A stretch of DNA of 64,000 bases. Origin: Owenia fusiformis. Taxonomy: Eukaryota > Annelida > Polychaeta > Sabellida > Oweniidae. Below are positions 10,396-21,902 of the stretch, piece by piece; position 1 is the first letter of the stretch; every line of letters begins with the position of its first letter. Position numbers and translations under genes: made by a program. The DNA lies in the NCBI GenBank assembly GCA_903813345.2, contig CAIIXF020000009.1, positions 10,720,030-10,784,029 on the forward strand, in the 5' to 3' direction. Under the pieces are notes generated by a model, which did not search any database, was not told the origin of the DNA, and worked only from the letters and a program-made list of their open reading frames with translations.

Positions 10396-12679
10396 GTTGG
10401 CCAATTTCCTTAAAAGGATAATTATTCTGATTTCGAAAACATATAGAGACGTCGCAAAAAGTTCGCGCACGTATTGTTACACATTTTCGCACAGAATGTG
10501 ACGTTTTTGAGAAAAATGTACACATATGGAAATCCTTTCGTCCTCCACATTTGGCTCTATATCTCAAAATATTTAAGACGAATAACTCTAATATCGTATA
10601 TATATTAACAATGGGTTAGGAGCATCGTAAAACACGAATCAATTGATATTTTAGGTGAAATAATCATATGTGTTGCGGTGTTTGAACTAGGTGAATCGCG
10701 TAAATTCGCCCTATTTTAATGATTTCTGAAAACCTTTCGTCCTCCACTTTTCCACATACAACAGAAAACACATACGTTTGCGAACAAAATCGACTATATA
10801 TTTATTAATCAACTAGAGTTTATGAGCAAATAAACATGTATGATTTATTAAAAATTGGTCTCGTATTTTTTGTTTAATGTACACCTGAAAAGTTGAAGGT
10901 AACAAAAATGAGCAAAAAAGGTCACTGTCGACAGATTCTATTTTTCAAACTATATGACGGCACAATATGGGACGCTTACTAGAATTCATCCTTTCAAATA
11001 ACACTTCCATTTACTTTTATCAAGACGAAAAAAAGTATAACACTCAAATATTGTTTGAGTTATGAGCGTTTAAAGACGAAAATTGTTCAAAATGTAACGT
11101 GTCGACAGCGGATATTTGCCAGATTTTGGGGTAAAAAACTCTTTTTAAAAAAGAACGCACAAGAATTGTGAAAAGAGTGTACTTGATTTGAAAACTTCAT
11201 TAATGTAGCTTTAAAATGATACATACATTTGATTAGAATAATATCTTATATTCCGAAGAATTAAAGTTACATTCATGCAATACCCTGATGTTATTAGGTT
11301 TCATGGAAATAACATTTTGTAAAAGTTTTGCACATTTTTGCTGATATCCGACTTTTTGTAATTGAGGAAAAATGAAAGTATTAAAAACTAGGTTCGTTTA
11401 TATTCATTTTTAGTATATCTATAATAGTTAAAAAGCGCCAAGATTATCTGTTAAAACACGGGGATGTAAGTTATGTACCCAAATTTCGAAACCGGAAATC
11501 AGGAATTGCATTTGTGTTAATTATATAAACATTGAGTTCAATTTTGAAAGACTGATACGAGGAAAAAGATTCCTCATATCCAGTTAATCCCTAGTGAAAT
11601 TAAAAAAGCAGCCAATTGAAGATAGCCGTTGAAATAAAAGTGAGAAACCACGCGACATGTGTACATTTTAATCAATATAAATGAAGGCGATATCCTCACA
11701 TCCTAAGCAATGCACATTCTGTGTTCGATGATGAGTTTGACTTGGTGAATCGGCCAAAATCAGTTTAAGAACGTTCTTCGGAATCTCAGTATCGGAAGTA
11801 ATGACAATATGATAACAGACTTAGCTGATGTCACTAAAGAAAAGGTGTTAATGAGATATTCAATATAGTCAGAATTTATGCGAAGAACAATTTAGATACA
11901 GCGATTACTGATTGTGAGTCAGAACTGCGGGGTGGGCATGAGACACATTACAATAAAGGAACTAAAATCTTAACAATGGTAGGTACAGCTTGGATCTAAC
12001 GGATTTTATTTCATTTTTTCATTTCTTTTTTTTGAGTTAAAATGATTTTAACAACAGCATAATGATTCAAAAATGAGCTAATGAGTCGGATAAGTACAGG
12101 TAGGTATGACAATACATAATTATACACTTATAAATAAATATGCTATTTGCTTATTGATTATAATTATATCTCTTTACCAAAACATAGTTTTAGATATTTT
12201 TCACAGAATAATAATCATAGAATATTAATTTCAGATGTCTTGATGACATTGGCATTAAACAGATTGAGTAAAGATCACGAATCAATATCTGTTTTGTGCA
12301 GCTAATTACATTTGATGTTGTCACAAATTAAAATATCAATTTTATTCATAAATCCTTTGGAGATATCCTAATCTAACATAGCAATGTTGTTCCGAAAGGA
12401 AGACACACAATACATTGAAGAAAAAGTTGTGCAACGTTTTTTATTATTAAAAAGTGGCCTCATTTCTTTGTCAAATTGGATTACAACTTATAAAACAAGC
12501 CCCACAAGGGCCTTCGATATTAGTTGAGATTTCGGGCAAAAATTTCCTTTTGTTGTATCTTTAATCTATTTATTATTGGTGGTAAGAATGGATTATAAAT
12601 GCCCATGTTAATGAAAAAACTCAACATTTTTTATGAAAATAAGTGTATTCTTGTACTTTTCTTATCCAACCACAATGTA
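10396..12679. other. Gene-free AT-rich stretch
   Basis: No supported gene. A short phrase, CTTTCGTCCTCCAC, occurs twice (about 10536 and 10735) and hints at a decayed duplicated repeat. Nothing else was recognised. Confidence 0.4.
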
Positions 12680-13339
12680 AAGGATAGGTATCGATATACT
12701 GAGCTATATCGAGAACTGAATTCAACAATGTTTTTCTCTTAAACCAATTATTGAAAACATTCTTTTAAAAACACGGTATTTTATGTAATGTTGACTGATT
12801 GACAACAATTTAATGCAAAAATTATTCAGAAATATTTTGTATAACTTTTTTTTAGTTAACATTTTTTGTTTTTTAGTGCAATTGTTTTTGCTCCTTTCTA
12901 CCAATTCTTGAGAATTAAATAAAATGTCTTTCCAAACCTTGTTGGAATAAAATAGCATATACAACATGTTTTAGATCTCTCAATATTATAGTTGTACAAA
13001 GGAATTTTTGGTTGATTTTAAAAAAGTATTCCAAAAATTAAAACAAAATCCCCCCAAAATAGATAAAAATCAAGATAAACCTTTTATTTCATTAACAAGC
13101 TAATTTTTTAAAATCAACCAACATTTTCTTTGTACAATTACAATATTGAAACACCTAAACGTGTTGTGTTTATGTCGTTTTCTTCCAATGAGGTTCGGAA
13201 AGATGTTTCATTTCACTCTGGAGACATGATACCAAGAACAAAACAAGTGTTAGATGACCATTAAATTGACGATGTGTAAAATTTTTAGATTTTTATGACT
13301 GGTTTATTAAGAGAGTTCACCATATCGATACCACTCCTT
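12680..13339. mobile_element. Foldback/MITE element, GGTATCGATAT family
   Basis: Termini AGGATAGGTATCGATAT and, inverted, GGAGTGGTATCGATAT bound about 660 bp. The internal arms match the copy at 41506-41725: AACAATGTTTTTCTCTTAAA on the left and GACGATGTGTAAAATTTT on the right. A second inverted pair is nested at about 12980-13022 and 13106-13148 (TTGGTTGATTTTA and its complement, TTGTACAA). There is no coding capacity; AT-rich frames crossing it are not genes. Confidence 0.65.
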
Positions 13340-13449
13340 TTAAAAAAATTTCAAAACAAAAACTGAAACTCGATTTAGAATCTCTCGAAAAGAAGTTAAT
13401 AAAGATGGATCCAGAGACTCAAGACGCACAAGTAGTGGATGTACTTTGA
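13270..13449 (+). other. Short open stretch, possible terminal-exon remnant
   Basis: A frame open for 59 codons starts within the right arm of the 12680-13339 element, with a possible acceptor TTTTTAG at 13282-13288. It continues outside the element into a charged, helix-like segment (LDLESLEKKLIKMDPETQ) before TGA at 13447. It belongs to no family I recognise and has no visible upstream exon. The composition outside the TIR looks more protein-like than the surroundings, but chance is a fair explanation. Confidence 0.2.
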
Positions 13450-14968
13450 GTCTTTTAATCAATTGATGATTTTCAGGAGCTTCAGACCTCTCTTACTTAA
13501 TGTCATATGTGAATTGACATTCACCTATCACAAGAATATGGCTTCAATCAAAATTGACTTATCTACTCTACTCATCTCATACGGACACCGAAAGTATTCC
13601 TGATCATGGACGCTATACTAGATATTGATGTGATAACTCAGAGAAATGTTGTGATGAGTTATTCTCGAAAGTCAGATTGTATTAACATTATGTCGTTATT
13701 TCTCAGAGAGAGTTATCAAGTACTGTTAATAGATTCATTGTATCCGTTGTCACCATAGACTCCGTCATTACACATGTTTCTTTGTTTAATTACTTATAAA
13801 CCCAGAAAATCCTAATTGAATGGAATTTTATGTCAAACTAGATAATTCTTGATCCCATCACATCATCTTCATTACATTATGTAAGGTTTTGATAAGATTG
13901 CGCGTATATAAATAAAGTCCTTAATTGTCCACCTATTTTCATAACTTCGCCCACTTGTTACACAATTGCCTCTGTGAGAATTCCTATTACCTTAAGTAAT
14001 TATCATGTACATGTGACATTGTTTAACGCATAAACATGTTCCGCAACAATCTTGATATTCTAAGAAAATCATAATTGGCAGTGTAATATCGTGTTTGACG
14101 AAACAACCTTGATAAGTGCGTCATCTTCATTCGAAAATGTTAATTGAGTCTTTAGCCCACTAGTAAACTACACAATGAATTCCATGTTGTTCAATTCACT
14201 TACATTTTACTAATTGGGTCCGCATAACAGAAAGATTTGGCACAACGTTTTTAGCTCAATGTATATAAAAACACAACGCAAAACAATTCCTAAACATGCA
14301 AAGAGTCGACATTTTTCCCCTGACATACACTTAATTAGCAACGGTTCTACTTTTCTACGATTTCCGAGATTCCTTCTACTGTACTTGTAGCAATCATAAC
14401 GCGTTTCTTGAGACGATTTTTATTAAACGTAAAAAGTTATTTGCATGTCACATTTGCATTTTACGATAACCTTATGTTCAGCTGGTTTATAACATGAAAA
14501 GTAGTGCTGCTGTAAATTAGCCATCTGTGTCATGTAAAATTACCCTCTATAAAAGGTAATTTCAGTAATGTGATATTGTGCGGTATCTATATATATAAAA
14601 GGTAATTTTAACAACGTTATTCCGGACGGTATTTACGATATATAAGATAGTGTTAACAATTGGGTAATTTCAAATTACCTAGTTTATAGGGTAATTCTAT
14701 GAAACCGGTGAATTGGGTCATTTACATCAACTTGGCTTGGATTGCAATTTGGAATTGTATTGTTTAAGCATTGCATATAGCATTATTGCATATTACATTG
14801 TAATTGTATGTTTTGTTTTGTATCATTGTAGTATAGAGCCATACTGTATTGTTTGCAATTGCATTGCATATATATAGTGCCATTACATTGTATATTGTAT
14901 TGTATAATGTTATCGAATTGTATTGTATTATTTTACATTACATTTATTGACTTGGATTCTTTTTATAG
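13450..14968. other. AT-rich upstream region of the GPCR gene
   Basis: It should contain the promoter and first exon of the GPCR, but neither could be placed. Around 14550-14700 a GGTAATTT phrase recurs in several copies. At 14740-14940 there is a low-complexity TTGCATTGTATTG-type tract. No gene was recognised. Confidence 0.4.
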
Positions 14969-17630
14969 GTTTGGTTTGAAAATGTTTCATCCGACAAGCC
15001 ATCACTGCTCCATTTGGACGGCGCACAGGCCACTATCTATATCACCATGAACGTTCTGGCATCTGTCATCGGCACAGTAGGCAACCTCGCTCTAATCGTC
15101 ATCCTTGTAGTGAACAAAAACTTCCAGAGGGTTGGCAGAGAATTTTTACTGAACCTAACGATATCTGATTTGACAGTGACTGCCTTTGCAAGCCCATTGT
15201 GCATCATAGGTGAATGGGTTTTGAATTATTCATCACTTTGACTAGTAAATACTGATAGCTCTATTAAAAAAGAATGGTCCTCAACATTCTTATAAAAATT
15301 GAATAAAAAGTTAAAATGGCCAAAAAGATAGTGATATGCGTTCCGCACATAAATAAAATGGCTGCCACAGTCTGATGGGAAAGAATAAACCAAACAATTT
15401 TATTGCAACACTTCTAATTGTTCTGTCAGAATCCACTGAAATTTGGGGAATATCCTCATAAGAGCGTAAAAACTTGAGTCTCAAGGAATTTATATTCTTT
15501 CTTTGTTTTATTAAAGATGGGTAACTAGGTAAACTATTATAAAACCCCATGTCATTACTAATCTTATATAAGATATATATATGCAAATCTAATTACAACC
15601 TTCAAACTATAAGTAGTAGTAGACTCAAGTACCATAACAGATATGAAATATCAATCATCTACTTCTATTATTGAATATGGGACATCACAAGGTTCTGTTT
15701 TAGGTCCCCTCTTATTTAATATCTTTATAAATGATATTTATTTAACATCAGATAAACTCAAATTTGTTCTCTATGCAGATGATACTGTTGACCGATGACA
15801 ACATTAATAATCTGAAGAAAGACATAAATGAAGAATTAAAAAAGGTTCATGACTGGATGATTTCTAATAGATTAACACTCAATGTAGAAAAAACTAAATT
15901 TATGATTTTTGACATGTTCGAATAAATGATCAAACATGATCTTATTAATCAATACCAGTGATACTTTGTGCTTCCATCTGTTTAATTTTCAATTAAATTC
16001 AAATTGCTTCTGGTTTATAAGTAAAACATGATTGTTGAAAATCTAATTAGCCATGAAATGTGGGGTGTCTTTTTCATGTATTGTATGAAACATTGTATGA
16101 TTGATTTTAATTTAATAAATTGAATTGTATTGTATTGGATAAGAACTCTCCCAAGCTAGGCTGAAAGGGTTAAATTATGTCCACCTAAGCTCCTTTTAAA
16201 TCATAATCACTTCTTGTCTTATCTCACGGCGCTGAGCCATGCGTCAACAGTATATAAGTACATGGGCATTCAACTAGAGTTGAATGTCCATGGTATATAC
16301 TATAAAAGCATTATTTCCCAGCCTCCGGTTTCGATTATTAACTTTCGATTATTGAAAATTCAAATCCTTCTTGAAACGCCTAGGTAGTGCTTGCTTAAAG
16401 TGGTTTACTTCATCTAAACACCAAAAAAACTGGGCGTATCATATATTTCAAATTTGACATGGAGAAGTTGATATAGAGCAAGACAATGATAATTTAAATT
16501 CAATGATAACGCATCATGATAGACCATGATATCTCATTTCTTCTCAGCCTTGAGATGTTGTAGGTGAAACAGAAAGATGCTATGAGTATCAGAATGATGA
16601 TAACGGTTCCAACCGTATCGTGGTCGTGCCATTGCTTCCGCTCATGCGTATACCAAGAGTGAAGGAACTCTTTTACAGACAAAATTAGAGAAACCCACCG
16701 GCGTGTACTCTGTACTATTCTGATTCACATCTTTTCCAAACAAGCATTATGAAAAGAATTATAAAAAATCTTAAAAGGGCCTAATCAGCCCGTGATAATG
16801 GTACACTATAAGTGATAACTTTGTCTTTTTCAGGTGCGGTGAAAGGGGAAGCGTATTTTGCCACAGTTCCTTACTTTTGCGAAATCGTAGCGGCTATGTG
16901 TTTGACGTCATGTTTTACAACATTCGTTAGCCTCCTATTTTTCACAATTAGTCGCACCTTCTTCATCAGAAGCAGGCATCGTTATCTCGACTTCGCCACC
17001 AAGCCACGTTTGATCGCGTTATGTCTGATTTGTTGGGTCATCGGGCTGACATTGGAAGCCCCAAATATTTTTGGATGGGGCCATACGTTCGATCAGAAGA
17101 GTCACTCGTGCATGTGGGATAGGACTGGCAACTACAAATACACGCTCTTCATTAGTATTGGTTGTATAGGTGCGCCTCTTGTGGCGATGGCGGTCTGTCA
17201 CGTTCTAACTTTTAAGCATATTCGGGATGCTAAATTGATGGTGTATAATCACAGCCTCATGAAGACATGGAAGGAAACCGTCAAATCGAGTAGGATCTTG
17301 TTGATTTTCTTTGCTGCTTTCGCCATCTGTTGGATACCGTATACGCTTGTGATCGCAATTGATCCACTTGATGAACTCCCGATGGAAGTTCATCTCTGGG
17401 TCACATTTCTCGCTCATACGCATTCGACATTGCATCCGATTATTTTGATCTTTACAAACAAGAGGATGCGCAAATTCTTCAATTTCAAAAACAGAGTCTC
17501 GCCCGTTGAAATGGATGTTAAAAAACACGTGTTTCAGACATCATCTAGCCTTAAAGGAAATGGAGATGATGTAAAACAATCTATTGGTGAAGCGAATTCA
17601 TATACTGCGCAAAGTACTTGCACTATATGA
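14969..17630 (+). CDS. Class A GPCR, melatonin/moody-like orphan (5' exon missing)
   Basis: Exons at 14969-15209 and 16834-17630 are joined in phase 1 (ATAG|GTGAAT donor, TTTTTCAG acceptor). The frame is open back to an acceptor TTTTATAG at 14968, so an upstream exon probably supplies the initiator; the first in-frame ATG here is 15047. The extracellular N-terminus carries an N-glycosylation site (NVS). TM1 has the GN motif (GTVGNLAL), TM2 has NLTISDLTVTAF, TM3 starts at PYFCEI with the conserved Cys, and TM6 has CWIPY. The DRY position reads SRT and the NPxxY position reads HPIIL, both atypical. The C-tail is Ser/Thr rich and ends STCTI. This is a seven-TM receptor acting at the plasma membrane; the ligand is unknown. 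Overall form is nearest to melatonin-like and Drosophila moody/Tre1-type receptors, which is inference. Confidence 0.85.
15643..16139 (+). mobile_element. 5'-truncated non-LTR retrotransposon (RT fragment)
   Basis: It lies in the GPCR intron. The frame gives the RT motif region TSQGSVLGPLLF, then YADDT, the catalytic box. A frameshift follows, then INNLKKDINEELKKVHDW and NRLTLNVEKTKFM, the usual CR1/Jockey-like segment after YADD. The 3' part is non-coding and ends in an ATTGTATTG-type tail. It is a dead 5'-truncated insertion, sense to the host gene. Confidence 0.8.
16261..16292. mobile_element. 32-bp terminal palindrome of the CATGGGC element family
   Basis: CATGGGCATTCAACTAGA matches 17 of 18 terminal bases of the 537-bp element at 43752-44288. 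It folds straight back on its partner arm (AGTTGAATGTCCATG), leaving essentially no interior. The flanks read GTATATA on both sides, but the left copy is offset by four bases, so the target duplication is uncertain. It lies in the GPCR intron. Confidence 0.6.
16502..16620. repeat. Dispersed 85-bp repeat, copy 1
   Basis: The stretch containing CTCAGCC(T/C)TGAGATGTT and GTGAAACAGAAAGATGCTAT matches 57570-57655 in the same orientation at roughly 85 percent identity by eye. The nature of the repeat is unknown. Confidence 0.6.
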
Positions 17631-18213
17631 ACTGGTTTCCAAAATGAATGCACCTAGTCCATCAAGCACTGTGCCATAGAATGGATATCATTGGACTGGT
17701 GCCTATGATCTAAGAAGTCAACTGGAACTCCCATGTCCCAGGCTATACTAGATACATGTAGTCTAGTAGGAAGGAATTGGTCCGTGAACCTAAGCTCAAT
17801 AAATCTTTATTCACTATTTTATATATGGTGTTTTGGGAATTGTGAGCTTAACATTGCCAACTTGTGTCCCATGGTGTCCGTTATTGAAAGGTTTTGCCCC
17901 CATTACCAGTACTTAATAGACTAAAAGGTATGTCCAATGAATTTATTTAATTATATGTATAAACCACAAAGCTATCATTAAGGACAATGCGACACAAAAT
18001 GTTATTTAATCATTAACATCCTTGGTAATGTAATGCTCGTGGTAGGCTTAGCAACCAGAGGGCAAAGTACAAAAGATAGCTTATCGTAGTCTGATTGTTA
18101 TTACACACTGAGTAATAAGGAACACAACACAATTTAAGCCATTAGCTGTGAATTAACGTTTGCCATTCCACAAATCTAAGGATAGCCTCCTGCGTTCATT
18201 TTCGATTTTTAAA
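17631..18213. other. Spacer: GPCR 3' flank and calcyphosine-like 5' flank
   Basis: No separate gene seen. The stretch should hold the GPCR 3' UTR and the promoter of the EF-hand gene; no clear TATA box or poly(A) signal was identified. Confidence 0.4.
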
Positions 18214-18843
18214 ATGGCGTGCACTGCTCGAGCGAATGAGGACCTGAAACGGAAGTATGAAAAACTGAAGCATAACACAAATGATCCAAGGCTTATGTTT
18301 CGAGCACACGTCCTGTCCTCAGGGGTAAACGGAATTAATACGCTAAGGAGGGCCTTCAAATTAACCGATCTTGACGGCAATGGAAGACTCTGTTTTAAGG
18401 AATTTAAACATGGACTTCATGATTCGGGACTTTTGCAAAAATTGGAACCCGAACAAGTACAACAATTATTTGACGATATTGATCGAGACGGAAGTGGAGC
18501 TATTGACATGGAAGAACTGTTCATCGCTCTGAGACCGCCTATGTCTCGACACCGGAAGGAGCTGATTGCATTGGCGTTCAAAAAGTTTGACAGAGATGGC
18601 GACGGTATGGTGACCATCAAGGATTTAAAGGGACGCTATAACGTCATAAATCACCCCAAGTTTAAAAATGGGCAATGGACAGAGGAACAATGTCTCCGGG
18701 AATTTCTTGATAGTTTTGATCTTAAAGACAAAGACGGAATCATCACCGAGGAAGAGTTTATGGACTATTATGCTGGATTGAGCGCATCCATCGAACACGA
18801 TGCATATTTTGATCTCATGATGCGATCTGCATGGAAACTCTAA
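18214..18843 (+). CDS. CAPSL: Calcyphosine-like EF-hand protein (intronless)
   Basis: The protein has 209 residues, the same size as vertebrate CAPSL. The start at 18214 (MACTAR) is preferred over the in-frame ATG at 18160 because the family begins MAGTAR. EF-hand loops: D52-E63 (DLDGNG), D90-E101 (DRDGSG), D126-D137 (DRDGDG) and a non-canonical fourth near 169-181 (DKDGIIT). Family landmarks present: RPPMS after loop 2, HPK(F)..G.W(T)EEQ, MDYYAG(L)SASI and the C-terminus MMR(S)AWKL. It is a cytosolic calcium sensor; family members are linked with ciliated cells, exact role unknown. There is no intron within the coding region, whereas vertebrate orthologues are split, so a retrocopy or intron loss is possible; the frame is fully intact. 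Confidence 0.93.
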   Translation: MACTARANEDLKRKYEKLKHNTNDPRLMFRAHVLSSGVNGINTLRRAFKLTDLDGNGRLCFKEFKHGLHDSGLLQKLEPEQVQQLFDDIDRDGSGAIDMEELFIALRPPMSRHRKELIALAFKKFDRDGDGMVTIKDLKGRYNVINHPKFKNGQWTEEQCLREFLDSFDLKDKDGIITEEEFMDYYAGLSASIEHDAYFDLMMRSAWKL

Positions 18844-19337
18844 ACGTTTTAACGTTCGGTTTTCACGATGAACATAAACAGTTCATGCTGACTTTGTTAT
18901 TTGAAATTTCTAATATCCCCCTAGACATTAACTTCAGACTTAGCTTTGAACTAATTAAAATGCTGTTTGTCATGATCACATACTGTAGCATGTTTTAAGA
19001 GCATTTCGAAAATGAAAGCAATAACTACTATTATTTGTAATTATCAAAATGTTAATCATTTCTTAGACGCAATAGTTGGATGATTATGGGTTAGTGCTAA
19101 TTTTAGAATTATTATTTGACAGTATAATACTTTTAATAATCTTATAATACTGCACATTGATTTCACGGGCATGTTGTATTCGCGTGTGAATACCACTCGC
19201 AAACAGCGCGAAAATTACATGCAGGCGAATATTATGTGTTTCACAGTATTTGAATGATTAATGTTGAACATAAAATCTAAGTGGAGGGAGGACATGTTCA
19301 GAGACAACTGTTTCGGAACCTTGCTACGCCCTTGCTA
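18844..19337. other. Gene-free 3' flank
   Basis: 3' flank of the calcyphosine-like gene; AT-rich, no feature recognised. Confidence 0.4.
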
Positions 19338-20285
19338 CGCACGTGATACGGAAGTACGCAATTGTCAATTGCATCGATTGAACGAACAAGTAAAACGTTA
19401 TAAATTATTATAATGATTACTGAACCAACAGTACTGTGTATCGAATATATTAACTTAGCAGAAGTATCAGTCACCAATCTCGCGTAATAAACTTACTCAA
19501 TCAATCCAGGATTCATATATTAGTACTCGACGCACTAACTATATTGGTAATCCAGCGTAGTTTTACATTTAGAGTCGATTCTCGCAACCAATCAAATCAA
19601 GGCTTGCTGTATCACGTTTTCACCTGCGGTATATGTCATATTCACCAGCGGTATATGGCATATTCCGCAAGTGAGTATAACATATTCCGCAGGTGAGTAT
19701 CGGGTATTCACTGAAATCAATGTATCGCATATTCACTGCGGAATATCGCATACTCACCTGCGGAATATGCCATGAATGTTGCCGCGCAACCATCAATGTT
19801 TGCCATATACTGCATAACATCGTATATCTTCATGGTTGAACCGAACCCTTGATTGGATTAACATTTGTTTCTGCATATACTGTTACGCAGTAAACACGAT
19901 ACAAAAATATGTCATATTCCGCAACGAATATGGCATATTCACTTGCGGTGTATGACATATTCACCTGCGGTATATGGCAAACAGCACACTGACCAATGAG
20001 AACGTGATACGGAAGTACGCAATTGTCAATTGCGTAGATTGAACGAACAAGTAAAACGTTATAAATTATTATAATGATTACTGAATCAACAGTACTGTGT
20101 ATCGAATATATTAACTTAGCAGAAGTATCAGTCTCCAATCTCGCGTAATAAACTTACTCAATCAATCCAGGATTCGTGTATTAGTACTCGACGCACTAAC
20201 TATATTGGTAATCCAGCGTAGTTTTACATTTAGAGTCGATTCTTGCAACCAATCAAATCAAGGCTTTCTGTATCACATTTTCATT
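19338..20285. repeat. Direct duplication of about 285 bp, spacing about 660 bp
   Basis: The segment from ACGTGATACGGAAGTACGCA to AGGCTT(G/T)CTGTATCAC occurs at 19340-19620 and again at 20001-20278 with only scattered differences. The region between the copies and the sequence after the second consist of the palindromic CATATTCACCTGCGG repeat, so the whole is a two-copy higher-order unit. Confidence 0.8.
19615..20000. repeat. CATATTCACCTGCGGTATATG repeat cluster 1
   Basis: Roughly 20-25 bp units based on ATATTCACCTGCGG and GGTATATGGCATATTC occur in direct and inverted orientation. At least eight recognisable partial copies lie here. The word CATATTC(C/A)C flips orientation repeatedly, so the cluster can form many small hairpins. 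Short open frames across it are artefacts. Confidence 0.7.
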
Positions 20286-20470
20286 TATATGTCATATTCA
20301 CCTGAAGTATATGGCGGGTATTCACTGAATTCAATGTATTGCATATTCACTGCGGAATATCGCATATTCACCTGCGGGATATGCCATATACCGCAGGTGA
20401 GTATGGCATATTCACCCGTATCACAAATACCGCACAACCATGAATGTATGCCATATACCGCGTAACATAT
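20275..20470. repeat. CATATTCACCTGCGG repeat cluster 2
   Basis: Second cluster of the same unit after the second duplication copy: GCATATTCACTGCGGAATA, CATATTCACCTGCGGGATA and, inverted, TACCGCAGGTGAGTATGGC. It ends near CATATACCGCGTAACATAT. Confidence 0.7.
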
Positions 20471-21487
20471 ACTACTAAAATGCTACATGATTGTGTGTTA
20501 ATGTGCTCAACCTGAGACATGGGAATGTAATAATAAGATATCAAAATCACGTTTTCTATCTTTTCTTTTGTATGCTTTGTGTGTTCTACTTTAATGCAAC
20601 ATGAGCGTTGCCTCAGCAATTTCGTGTTTCATGCTTGGGAATCTTTCACAAATAATACTTTGTGGTCCGTTAAATATCGGGGGCTGCAGTGATCGCTAAT
20701 CTAAGATTGAAAAAATAACACATGTGCAGTATATATACGAAATACGAGTGACAGTGACCAGTGACTGTCCGAAATTACCTGTGTAAATGTCAAGCACTCT
20801 CTCGAATACAGAGCCCCGGAAATTCACTTGTTCAACTTGGTCAAAGTATAAATGTCTATGTACAAGGCGACGATGCATGAAGATAAAACAAAACAAATGT
20901 TTTAATTAAAAACGTTAGTTCTTTTCAGTTACTAAGATAGATGGCACATCAGTCTATCAGTATAAAACATTTCAAACCTAATAAGCTTTCAAACATGATA
21001 GGCTTTTTCACATGATAAGCTTTCACACAGAGGTACAAAAACGGAGGTCCTAATAATCTCTTCTTGAATAATAAGGCATGGCGTCAATTTTAATAGTCTT
21101 GTTTATTATCTTCAATGTCTGACAAAATGATATACAACTTTTGTGTATTTTTGATAATGGCCCGTTAATTAATGTTATACTTTATTAATGCTATGTACAT
21201 TTACGTTTGATGTTACATTAAAAAAAGTTTAAGACCCAAATTATTCATTTGTAAGCAAAGTTCATTAATATTTTAAACTCACTTGTGTCTTATAATTTTA
21301 CAATTTTTTATGCTGTATTTACTTTAATTTGTAGTTTAGTCTGGTTTAAAGGGAGAATCAGACCCATTGGAAGTGACAAAATTGCAAAAAACATGTACAG
21401 TTGACCTCCAAAACATATTTAACGTTGATGTGGCTAAAAGGGGCATTGGGAGAAAGTGGCCATTGTGGCATCAAAACAAGAACACCA
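20471..21487. other. Gene-free stretch
   Basis: No gene or defined repeat recognised; AT-rich towards the right. Confidence 0.4.
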
Positions 21488-21788
21488 GGGGCCGTGAATT
21501 CGTTCGATCCCCAATCCAATCCAGATAAATTTTATCTTTTGGGACAAATCTTGGATTACTATGAGGAGGAATTCCCAAGATTTATCCAATTTGCATTGGA
21601 ATTCGGATAAAATTTATCCAAAAAGTAATCCACCTCAAGAGGTGGATTGAGATTTATCCTGAGATTAATCCCAGGATCGTACGAATTCACCGATTTTTGG
21701 ATAAATTCTTGGATTAATCCCACAATGCATCATTACCATGACGAAATTTATCCAGATCGGATCGCAGATCGTACGAATTCACGGCCCC
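21488..21788. mobile_element. 301-bp MITE with GGGGCCGTGAATTCG termini
   Basis: GGGGCCGTGAATTCGTTCGA at the left is inverted at the right end (GGGGCCGTGAATTCGTACGA when complemented). The interior carries many GGATAAAT/ATTTATCC words in both orientations, giving a strongly self-complementary element. No target duplication was resolved and there is no coding capacity. Confidence 0.75.
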
Positions 21789-21902
21789 AGATGTTATACA
21801 CATTATCAGTGATCAAAGATGTCGCAACAGTTCTCCCTTAGTGGCCCATGTAATTCCACAGCTAAAATAATATTTATTCAGCAATTTGAAAACCCATCCT
21901 GT

